Shown: in pieces, positions 57,036 through 64,000 of the stretch
Layout of the letters: every line of letters starts with the position of its first letter
Position numbering within the stretch: position 1 is the first letter of the stretch
The notes under the pieces: model-generated
Databases searched by the model: none
The model's input: the letters and a program-made list of their open reading frames with translations, nothing else
Told to the model about the DNA's origin: nothing
Source of the DNA: Carposina sasakii
Lineage: Eukaryota > Arthropoda > Insecta > Lepidoptera > Carposinidae
Assembly (NCBI GenBank): GCA_014607495.2
Contig: CP053148.1
Coordinates: 18,476,001-18,540,000, forward strand
Length of the DNA: 64,000 nt
Reading direction: 5' to 3'
Program-made: the position numbers and the translations under genes

Positions 57036-57244
57036 TTTCTTTATTAGATGTTTATAAATGTGTAACATTTACAGATTTTTTCTAAAGGAGTACAGATGGA
57101 GTAAACAAAATTATGTTTAAAATAGAATCTTACGTGACTCCCATCCTACTGAGCTATGTTGATAAATATGTCAAAGATTTCAAGCCAGCCGATGCACAGG
57201 TAAACCTATTTCTTATTATAAAATTATTAATAAAGAAATGGAAA

Positions 57245-57300
57245 AAATTCCTCACCCGGGTGGGAATCGAACCCACGACCTCTGCATTCCGTGCTATTTC
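57245..57300 (-). repeat. Fragment of a tRNA-headed SINE
   Basis: The minus strand reads GCAGAGGTCGTGGGTTCGAT TCCCACCCGGGTGAGGAA; GGTTCGATTCC is a pol III B box. It abuts the left tip of the big inverted-repeat structure. Confidence 0.55.
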
Positions 57301-57408
57301 TTATTGTCTTAACTTCTCTTTTTAGTCCAGTCAAAATAGACATTCAAGGTTACATTAATTCGCACCTTGCTAAAAATTTGCATAAATGTTGGGAACACCA
57401 TTACATAC

Positions 57409-57544
57409 TGTAGTATTTCAATAATTAAACATTGTGAACATAAATACGCGTTTATTTTACCACCATATAATTAGCAATGACAGATACATTTTTTAATTTT
57501 TGAATCATTTATCATAGGCAAAGAAATAATCACTATACATTACA
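57409..57544 (-). repeat. 3' LTR of the gypsy element
   Basis: TGTAGTATTTCAATAATTAA ... CACTATACATTACA as read on the plus strand; identical to 61392-61527. Unusually short for a Ty3/gypsy LTR. Confidence 0.96.
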
Positions 57545-57554
57545 CCTTCCCCCT

Positions 57555-60500
57555 TTATATTCCGATAATGTCTTCCCACTCCTCGGGTGGGGGAATCACA
57601 ATGTCGTTACTGTCATCCATCGTTTCGCCATCTCCACTTCTATTGTCATTGTTCCCTCCATCTGGACTCCTTGTGGGAGGTCTAGTACGAAGCAACTGAT
57701 CCACATGTCTCCTGTGAGTTGTCCCTTCTGTGGTTCGTATTTTGTACAATGATGGTGCAAGTTGCTCAATTACTACACCTCTCTGCCATTTCTTATTTAA
57801 ATTATATAATCTTAGTAAAACATTATCTCCTATAGCAAATGTTTTCATTTTTTCTCTACTTTTCTCTGGTTCTTCATTCTTTTCTGTTATTGTATGGTCC
57901 AGCTCTGGGTGTAAGAGAGCGAGGGCGGTTCTAAATTTTCTTCCATTGAGTAATTCAGCTGGAGTTTTTTTAGAAACTGTGCTTGGGCATGTACGCATAT
58001 GAAATAGTATCTTTGCAATTTTTTCTGGCCATGGTAGATTTAGTTCCTGTTTCTTCAATTTTGATTTTATTGTCTGAATTATCCTTTCAGCTTGGCCATT
58101 CGTGGCTGGATGGTAGGGGGCACCTGTAATATGCTTAATTCTGTTGTTACTCATGAATTCTTGAAATTCTTTGCTGGTAAATGCCAACCCATTGTCAGAC
58201 ACTACCACCTCTGGTAATCCTTGATCAGCAAATACTTTTCTTAGTATATTTATAACTGCATCACTTGACATAGATGTTATCATCTCTAATACTGGCCACT
58301 TACTGTAGGCATCTACCAGTACTAGGAAAGTTTTACCCATAAATGGCCCCATGAAATCTATGTGAATTCTTGACCAAGGTTTGGTTTCTACTGGCCAAGT
58401 GTGTTCAGTTACAGGTGGGTTGTTTCTATTCAACTGGCATGAATCACATTCTGCTATTACATTTTCTATATCTGAATCTAATGAAGGAAACCACACATAA
58501 GCTCTAGCCAACATCTTTGTTTGAACTATTCCACTATGGCCCTCATGTAATATCTTTAGGACATGATGCTGCATGCTCTTAGGGATTATTACTCTATTTG
58601 CCCATAAGATACTGTCTTTGCACAATGATAGAGCATCCTTCCTTCTTTGGTATGGTAATATATCTGTGTCAACTTTGTTTGGCCAACCATTTAATAGGTA
58701 AAATTTTACTTTATTTAAAATTTTATCTTTTTCTGTCTCCTCTGCAATCTTTTTTGAATCTATACCTATTAAATCTGAAGGCTCTAACAAAAGAACTTCT
58801 TCTTCTCCTTCAGTACTTGGTGATGGCCATCTACTAAGACTGTCAGCATTACCCAATAATTTTCCAGGGCGATACTGTATATCATAATCAAATGTGTTCA
58901 ATATCAAAGCCCACCTTAACATTCTAGCAGATATCAACTCAGGAATTGGTTTACCTCTACCAAATATCCCAATCAGTGGTTTGTGATCAGTACATATCAC
59001 AAACTTCCGACCCAATAAATATTGTCTAAATTTCCTTAGGCCAAACATAATAGCTAAAGCTTCTTTATCGATTTGGGCATACCGGCGTTCATGTTCTTGC
59101 AATGTTCTTGAGCTCATTATTACTGGTCTTTCTACTCCATCCTGCATCTTGTGTACCAGCACAGCACCTACTCCATAGTCACTTGCATCACATAATAAGA
59201 GCAATTCAGTCTCCAGGCTGTAATGAACTAAAGTCATATCAGATGTGAGTAGACTCTTTGCTTTATTAAATGCTTCTTGTTCCACTTCACCCCACTGCCA
59301 TTTACTTTTATCATGTAGAAGTTTATACAGTGGTTGTAGTACGATGGTTTTATCTAGTAAAAATCTTTCGTAGAAGTTGTACAGTCCTAAGAATGCTTTT
59401 AGTGATCTTTTATCTTGGGGTGCCGGCTTATCTGCTATTTCTTGTATTTTCTCTCTAGATGGATGGATGCCAACTTCATCTATTTCATATCCTAAAAAGG
59501 TAACACATTTAGATGCAAATGCACATTTATTCTTGTTTAGTTTCAATCCTACTTCATTGAGTTTTTTAAGTACAGTCTCCAATCTTTCATCATGCTCTTT
59601 TCTATTTGATCCACTTATCACTACATCATCCAGTAGACACGCAACTCCTTCTATACCTGCCAATAGGCTAACCATCAACCGTTGAAAAATAGCTGTAGCA
59701 GCATGTACACCATATGCCAAACGATTCATCCTCATCAAACCTAGTGGTGTATTTAGTGTCAAAAGTTCAGCAGTTTCTTCATCTACTTTTATCTGGTTGT
59801 ATGCATGCTTTAAGTCCAGTTTTGTGAATATATTTCCACCAGAAAGGTCAAAAAAAGCTTCATTGGCAGTAGGCAAAGGGTAACTATCTGCTATACATGT
59901 AGCATTTACTGTGCTTCGATAGTCTCCACACAACCGTAAGGTTCCATCAGGTTTAGGCACAATTCTGAGTGGTGTTGCCCATCGTGAATGTTTCACTGGT
60001 GTAATTATGCCATCAGCAATCATCCTATTTAATTCTGCATTCACCTTAGCCCTTAGTGGAAATGGTACTGGACGAGCTCGAATAAATACTGGTCTACATT
60101 CACTTTTACATTCAATATGTACCAATGGTCCATTGTAGCCATCCATTTCATTATTAAATAACCGGGGAAATCTTTCATGAACTTCATTGTCTTGTATTTC
60201 ACCAACAGAATTTATTCCTTCAACTGATATACCGAGAGTATCAAACCATGAACGCCCCAAGAGTGCTGGTCCTCTTCCACAGCTGACTAGTAGAGGCAAT
60301 TGTACATTTTTGCCATTGAATATCACATCAACCATCATCTCACCTTTTATCTTTAGTGGTTCACTTGTCCAAGTAACCAGCTTGTTATTAACAGTAGTAA
60401 GTTGGTCTGGAAATGCCGTTTTCTCTTGGATATATATACTATGTGGTAATATAGATCGTGCTGACCCGGAATCAATCTCCATAACAATTTTAACACCATT

Positions 60501-61376
60501 TATCAATACCTCCACCATGTAAGGCATTTTATGTATTTCGTTAGTAGTTCTGTACACTCCAAAACTGTCTTCAAGATTTGACACAGTCATGTCACTGGCT
60601 GGGCTACATTCACTACATTCATTTATATGTAATTTATTTTTTGCAAAATTCTCTTTACACGCAGCCTTTGTATGTCCTTTTTTGTGACATTTATAGCATG
60701 TGGCATTTAGAAATCTACACTTAGCATTTCCGTGCCTTTTCATACAGTGCACACACTGTTTCTGATTGCTAATTACGTTCACATCCATCGGCTCACCATG
60801 TTCAGATATAGTGACATCGCGATGGTTCCTTTGTGGCAAACTATCTGCGTTATTTTCCTGCATTGACTCATAGTTAAGAGCTTGTTGTACTACTGTATCG
60901 TAGGACAATCTATCTAATTTTATTTTAAGTAAATCTTTACGCAAATTGTTGTCCCACGTCCCAAGTATAATCTGTTCAGCGATCCTTCTTTCTAAATCTG
61001 AAAAGTCACATCTTGAACTGATGTCGTGCAGCGCCGCTATAAAGTTCGTCACGCTTTCCCCACGTTTCTGTTTTCTTTTTATAAATTTTTCAGTTTCCAA
61101 TATTGGATGGGGGGTTGGAATAAAAAACTTGTCCAACTTCTTTATAATGTCTTCGAATGGTACTGTGCTAGGTTTTTGGGGTGACAACAATGATACAAAT
61201 AGAGTAAATGCTTCTTTACCGCATTGTGATAAGAACAATGCGCGTTTTTGTGCATCCTGTAATGTGCCCGCCGCCTCCAATGCGAAATACAGTTGTTCTT
61301 TATAATTTTCCCATTTTTCGATGTGCGGCTCAAATTTTCCGGGTAAAACTACACTTGCTATATTTGCTAAAGACAT
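57555..61376 (-). CDS. Ty3/gypsy Gag-Pol polyprotein
   Basis: One open frame of 1278 codons from 61391. The first codon there is TTG, so the likely start is ATG at 61376 (MSLANIASVVLPGKF). Using residue numbers from 61391: Gag about 6-230 with retrotransposon-type helices; CCHC knuckle CYKCHKKGHTKAAC about 232-245; aspartic protease IDSGSARS about 306; reverse transcriptase with LDLKHAYNQI about 526 and LLDDVVIS about 587; RNase H with CDASDYGVGA about 734; integrase with an HHCC zinc finger (HEGHSG about 949, CDSC about 982) and catalytic Asp1012, Asp1066, Glu1102, a DD35E spacing. It closes with a basic GRKFRTALAL / VLLRLYN C-terminal domain and an acidic tail. All key residues are present and no stop or frameshift is seen, so the protein is potentially active. 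It resembles the K02A2.6-type gypsy lineage. Confidence 0.95.
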   Translation of the reverse strand: MSLANIASVVLPGKFEPHIEKWENYKEQLYFALEAAGTLQDAQKRALFLSQCGKEAFTLFVSLLSPQKPSTVPFEDIIKKLDKFFIPTPHPILETEKFIKRKQKRGESVTNFIAALHDISSRCDFSDLERRIAEQIILGTWDNNLRKDLLKIKLDRLSYDTVVQQALNYESMQENNADSLPQRNHRDVTISEHGEPMDVNVISNQKQCVHCMKRHGNAKCRFLNATCYKCHKKGHTKAACKENFAKNKLHINECSECSPASDMTVSNLEDSFGVYRTTNEIHKMPYMVEVLINGVKIVMEIDSGSARSILPHSIYIQEKTAFPDQLTTVNNKLVTWTSEPLKIKGEMMVDVIFNGKNVQLPLLVSCGRGPALLGRSWFDTLGISVEGINSVGEIQDNEVHERFPRLFNNEMDGYNGPLVHIECKSECRPVFIRARPVPFPLRAKVNAELNRMIADGIITPVKHSRWATPLRIVPKPDGTLRLCGDYRSTVNATCIADSYPLPTANEAFFDLSGGNIFTKLDLKHAYNQIKVDEETAELLTLNTPLGLMRMNRLAYGVHAATAIFQRLMVSLLAGIEGVACLLDDVVISGSNRKEHDERLETVLKKLNEVGLKLNKNKCAFASKCVTFLGYEIDEVGIHPSREKIQEIADKPAPQDKRSLKAFLGLYNFYERFLLDKTIVLQPLYKLLHDKSKWQWGEVEQEAFNKAKSLLTSDMTLVHYSLETELLLLCDASDYGVGAVLVHKMQDGVERPVIMSSRTLQEHERRYAQIDKEALAIMFGLRKFRQYLLGRKFVICTDHKPLIGIFGRGKPIPELISARMLRWALILNTFDYDIQYRPGKLLGNADSLSRWPSPSTEGEEEVLLLEPSDLIGIDSKKIAEETEKDKILNKVKFYLLNGWPNKVDTDILPYQRRKDALSLCKDSILWANRVIIPKSMQHHVLKILHEGHSGIVQTKMLARAYVWFPSLDSDIENVIAECDSCQLNRNNPPVTEHTWPVETKPWSRIHIDFMGPFMGKTFLVLVDAYSKWPVLEMITSMSSDAVINILRKVFADQGLPEVVVSDNGLAFTSKEFQEFMSNNRIKHITGAPYHPATNGQAERIIQTIKSKLKKQELNLPWPEKIAKILFHMRTCPSTVSKKTPAELLNGRKFRTALALLHPELDHTITEKNEEPEKSREKMKTFAIGDNVLLRLYNLNKKWQRGVVIEQLAPSLYKIRTTEGTTHRRHVDQLLRTRPPTRSPDGGNNDNRSGDGETMDDSNDIVIPPPEEWEDIIGI

Positions 61377-61391
61377 TTTCCTCGTCGCCAA

Positions 61392-61527
61392 TGTAGTATT
61401 TCAATAATTAAACATTGTGAACATAAATACGCGTTTATTTTACCACCATATAATTAGCAATGACAGATACATTTTTTAATTTTTGAATCATTTATCATAG
61501 GCAAAGAAATAATCACTATACATTACA
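61392..61527 (-). repeat. 5' LTR of the gypsy element
   Basis: Identical to 57409-57544. It must contain the promoter for minus-strand transcription. Confidence 0.96.
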
Positions 61528-62028
61528 CATACAATTTGTCAATTATCCACATCAATCCAATGTGTGGAAAAAATTTTATTGAAGGTCAAATGTTGCAAAA
61601 ATCGGTTTTTTGAGTTTTCCAGCTAAACGGTAAGTTCTATCATGAAAATAGGTGAGACAAAAATTATTCATCATCCAATTATCTACAAATTGTTCATACA
61701 CTTTTTTTCCTAAGAATCGCCATTTCGGAGATATAGCGATGCAAAATTTTGAAAAAGTTGTGTTATTCATAATATGCACACGTTTCCGCGCCACCCGTGA
61801 GGTAGTGTACATGACGCGTTTTTTTTTACGTGGTTTCCCCGGTAGGCCTATTCCACGATCTATTGTGGTTCTGTTGAGTTAAAAAACTATTTTATTAAAT
61901 TTAAAATGGTACTATAGTAAATGACAAGAGCGGTGTAAGTAATGAGTAAATTGAAAAAATTATTCGTCTGATAGATACTCGTTTAATGGAACATAATCCA
62001 TACTGTCTTGCACTTCTTCTCCTTCTTC

Positions 62029-62340
62029 TTATTCTTCTTCTTCTTCTTCCTGCTGGGTACAAATAAATTGTTCAAAGAGCGATGCATCAGATGTCTCCTC
62101 GCCTATATCGTAAGAATCCTCTTCTTCTGGCGATTGAACATTGGAGCACGATTGGCCTCGACAACTGATACATGCTAATGAACAAAACAACCCAACTTTT
62201 TTACAGCCGCATTTAGCATTACACCCCGTTTTGCAATTGCAAAAAATTAAATTGAGGAGTTTTTCCGGTGCAGGAGGGAGTAAAGTCTGAACTGGTTCCA
62301 ATATATTGTCAATTAACTTCCAACCCCAGTCTTCTGGGTT
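62029..62340 (-). pseudogene. CXC-domain gene end, left-arm copy
   Basis: Inverted copy of the end of the gene at 62365-63028. It reads EPVQTLLPPAPEKLLNLIFC, then NCKTGCNAKCGCKKVGLFCS and LACISCRGQSCSN, followed by an acidic tail and a poly-Glu run. It differs from the right-arm copy by very few residues (for example L for S in LLN-x-IFCN). Nothing upstream of the W-G-W motif is present, because the arm ends near 62361. It is an arm of the palindrome rather than an independent gene. Confidence 0.75.
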
Positions 62341-62364
62341 TAGTTTATTACCGAGCCATACTTA

Positions 62365-63028
62365 TTTCTACATGCAGTAACTGGTTGCGACACGACATCA
62401 GCATTTTTCAGGAGTGGTAAAAAATCAGTTTTGAAATTGTTTGAGAGACAAGATTTAGTTGATTGTGCTGACGTTTTCAAAGAAAGTACCTCTACTCCAC
62501 AAGCTGTAATCACCAACGGAATTCGCTTTCTTCTCCGTGTACGGAGCTCCAAAAAAAATTACGTGCTTAGATAAGTTTCGATACTTATCTTTTGCAAAAA
62601 ATACGCATAAAAAAAAACAAGTACAATTAGCTTGTCTTCCTCCAACCTCTGCTTCTGCTTATCAACATCTATTTTGGGTATATTATCAAGTTCAAGTATG
62701 GCTCGGTAATAAACTAAACCCAGAAGACTGGGGTTGGAAGTTAATTGACAATATATTGGAACCAGTTCAGACTTTACTCCCTCCTGCACCGGAAAAACTC
62801 CTCAATTCAATTTTTTGCAATTGCAAAACGGGGTGTAATGCTAAATGCGGCTGTAAAAAAGTTGGGTTGTTTTGTTCATTAGCATGTATCAGTTGTCGAG
62901 GCCAATCGTGCTCCAATGTTCAATCGCCAGAAGAAGAGGATTCTTACGATATAGGCGAGGAGACATCTGATGCATCGCTCTTTGAACAATTTATTTGTAC
63001 CCAGCAGGAAGAAGAAGAAGAAGAATAA
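62365..63028 (+). pseudogene. Uncharacterised transposon-associated gene with CXC domain, 3' part
   Basis: Starting in the loop, the plus strand reads FLHAVTGCDTTSAFFRSGKK, SVLKLFERQDLVDCADVFKE, STSTPQAVITNGIRFL. After a one-base shift near 62533 it reads SVYGAPKKITCLDKFRYLSF, AKNTHKKKQVQLACLPPTSA, SAYQHLFWVYYQVQVWLGNK, LNPEDWGWKLIDN, then the cysteine cluster CNCKTGCNAKCGCKKVGLFC and SLACISCRGQSC. It ends in an acidic tail with poly-Glu and TAA. The cluster resembles tesmin/TSO1-type CXC zinc-binding repeats. The H-A-x-T-G-C-D-T-T-S-x-F motif and W-G-W block recur, from memory, in uncharacterised multi-copy proteins of invertebrates. Function unknown. The 5' part is cut off at the arm/loop junction. 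Confidence 0.6.
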
Positions 63029-63060
63029 GAAGAAGAAGAATAAGAAGAAGGAGAAGAAGT
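63000..63060. repeat. GAA microsatellite
   Basis: An interrupted (GAA)n run encoding the poly-Glu tail. The mirror-image run is at 62018-62050 in the other arm; its length differs between the arms. Confidence 0.8.
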
Positions 63061-63637
63061 GCAAGACAGTATGGATTATGTTCCATTAAACGAGTATCTA
63101 TCAGACAAATAATTTTTTCAATTTACTCATTACTTACACCGCTCTTGTCATTTACTATAGTACCATTTTAAATTTAATAAAATAGTTTTTTAACTCAACA
63201 GAACCACAATAGATCGTGGAATAGGCCTACCGGGGAAACCACGTAAAAAAAAAACGCGTCATGTACACTACCTCACGGGTGGCGCGGAAACGTGTGCATA
63301 TTATGAATAACACAACTTTTTCAACATTTTGCATCGCTATATCTCCGAAATGGCGATTCTTAAGAAAAAAAGTGTATGAACAATTTTTGTAGATAATTGG
63401 ATGATGAATAATTTTTGTCTCACCTATTTTCATGATAGAACTTACCGTTTAGCTGGAAAACTCAAAAAACCGATTTTTGCAACACTTGACCTTCAATAAA
63501 AAATTTTCCACACATTGGATTGATGTGGATAATTGACAAATTGTATGTAATGGTGTTCCCAACATTCATGCAAATTTTTAGCAAGGTGCGAATTAATGTA
63601 ACCTTACCCCTATTTTTGTAGCTAATTTGACTGGACT

Positions 63638-64000
63638 ATTTTACTGCAATAGGCTGATGTTATTATTTTAAAGTGGTGTCTCCTTGGCAAGCCTATAGTC
63701 TACTTTTGCTTTTAAATTTGCCCTATTTCCGCTCAAACCTATATTTCTTACATTGCAAAATGCCACAATAAAAAAATTCTGGGTACCACACACTTGACAC
63801 ACACCTCTGATGGTGATATTGCATATAATAATCTACAGATTGTTTTTGCATGGGAAGCTGTGCTGCTTGTATCAACAACGCTATCTAACACATTCACTGC
63901 CGGCAGTTTTCTAAGCATGCTGACATCAGGTTAACGCCTAGTGCGATGACGCAAATAAGCGTCGCCGGCATCTCTAAGAGGCCTAGAAGACGCAAATATG
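63638..64000. other. Right flank of the palindrome, repeat-bearing
   Basis: Begins with a scrap of the LINE 3' end (ACTGCAATAGGCTGATGTTA at 63644). From about 63882 it holds a sequence related to 13065-13170 (CACTGCCGGCAGTTTTCTAA, CGCCTAGTGCGATGACGCAA, ATAAGCG...GCCGGCA) that runs off the window edge. No gene seen. Confidence 0.5.

Larger units (their letters stand above)
49681..57323. other. Intergenic region upstream of angel
   Basis: Holds two hAT MITEs (49910-50060, 50228-50732), a minisatellite (51236-51640), a Tc1-type MITE (52286-52500), retroelement-derived repeats (53615-53752, 56775-57035), a MITE (55586-55793) and a SINE piece (57245-57300). I see no gene in 52510-53600, 53760-55580 or 55900-56770. 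Confidence 0.5.
57409..61527 (-). mobile_element. Complete Ty3/gypsy LTR retrotransposon
   Basis: LTRs at 57409-57544 and 61392-61527 are 136 bp each, identical base for base, begin TG and end CA. The target duplication CATAC is at 57404-57408 and 61528-61532. Transcription runs right to left. Directly inside the 5' LTR the minus strand reads TTGGCGACGAGGA, where TGG starts the probable tRNA primer-binding site. The purine tract AAAGGGGGAAGG (57556-57545) abuts the 3' LTR. Length 4119 bp with one open gag-pol frame and no envelope-like gene. Identical LTRs indicate a very recent insertion. Confidence 0.97.
57324..63637. mobile_element. Giant inverted-repeat (foldback) structure, interrupted
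   Basis: Left tip AGTCCAGTCAAA (57324-57335), right tip TTTGACTGGACT (63626-63637). The left arm is 57324-57408 plus 61533 to about 62361. The right arm is about 62691-63637. The two arms are reverse complements over roughly 0.93 kb with only scattered differences. The loop is about 330 bases (62362-62690). The left arm is interrupted by the gypsy element at 57409-61527. Each arm carries the 3' end of the same cysteine-rich gene. AG...CT tips and long arms are compatible with several DNA-transposon groups. No convincing target duplication is seen (cttttt versus atttta). Confidence 0.85.

Noticed and set aside
57730..61396. Plus-strand open frames inside the gypsy element
   Set aside because: Antisense shadows of the polyprotein gene.
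57318..63643. A 6-bp target duplication around the giant palindrome (cttttt and atttta), which would support a Polinton/Maverick origin with AG...CT tips
   Set aside because: Only the four central T residues match, which is expected in AT-rich DNA, and no polymerase, integrase or capsid gene is present.

Overview
This is eukaryotic, AT-rich genomic DNA from an insect, almost certainly a moth or butterfly. The two recognisable host genes have spliced, insect-type coding sequence. The background is dense with short inverted-repeat elements, tRNA-headed SINEs, 5'-truncated LINEs and interspersed sequences that I know as common in Lepidoptera, such as copies of CTGCTGGACGTAGGCCTCCC. The species cannot be named from the window.

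Host gene 1 (+ strand, 1089-15611) is the 3' end of the voltage-gated potassium channel gene Shaker. One exon carries the end of the pore domain and S6 (PVP motif). Two further exons give a long cytoplasmic tail ending in the PDZ-binding motif ETDV. Phases match at every junction. A short alternative terminal exon at 1778-1821, with its own AATAAA, would give a second C-terminus without the PDZ motif.

Host gene 2 (- strand, 49680 down to 38007) is a nine-exon gene for an Angel/CCR4-type exonuclease-endonuclease-phosphatase (EEP) protein of about 512 residues. All splice phases agree. Two exons (41497-41707 and 38883-39089) each contain a single-base indel that breaks the frame.

The rest is intron or intergenic DNA occupied by mobile elements: a decayed PIF/Harbinger element (7731-10592), a 30-bp satellite array (24814-25610), an RTE-like LINE fragment (27749-28612), a near-complete maT (DD37D) mariner with TA target duplication (34554-35852), LINE and SINE fragments, and many MITEs, several with exact target-site duplications.

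The most striking structure lies at the right end (57324-63637). Two arms of about 0.93 kb face each other around a loop of about 330 bp. Each arm carries the end of an uncharacterised gene with a cysteine-rich CXC-type domain. The left arm has been split by an apparently intact Ty3/gypsy retrotransposon (57409-61527) with two identical 136-bp LTRs, a CATAC target duplication and a 1278-codon open polyprotein frame. The right arm keeps the uninterrupted target site, so the order of events (palindrome first, retrotransposon second) can be read from the sequence.
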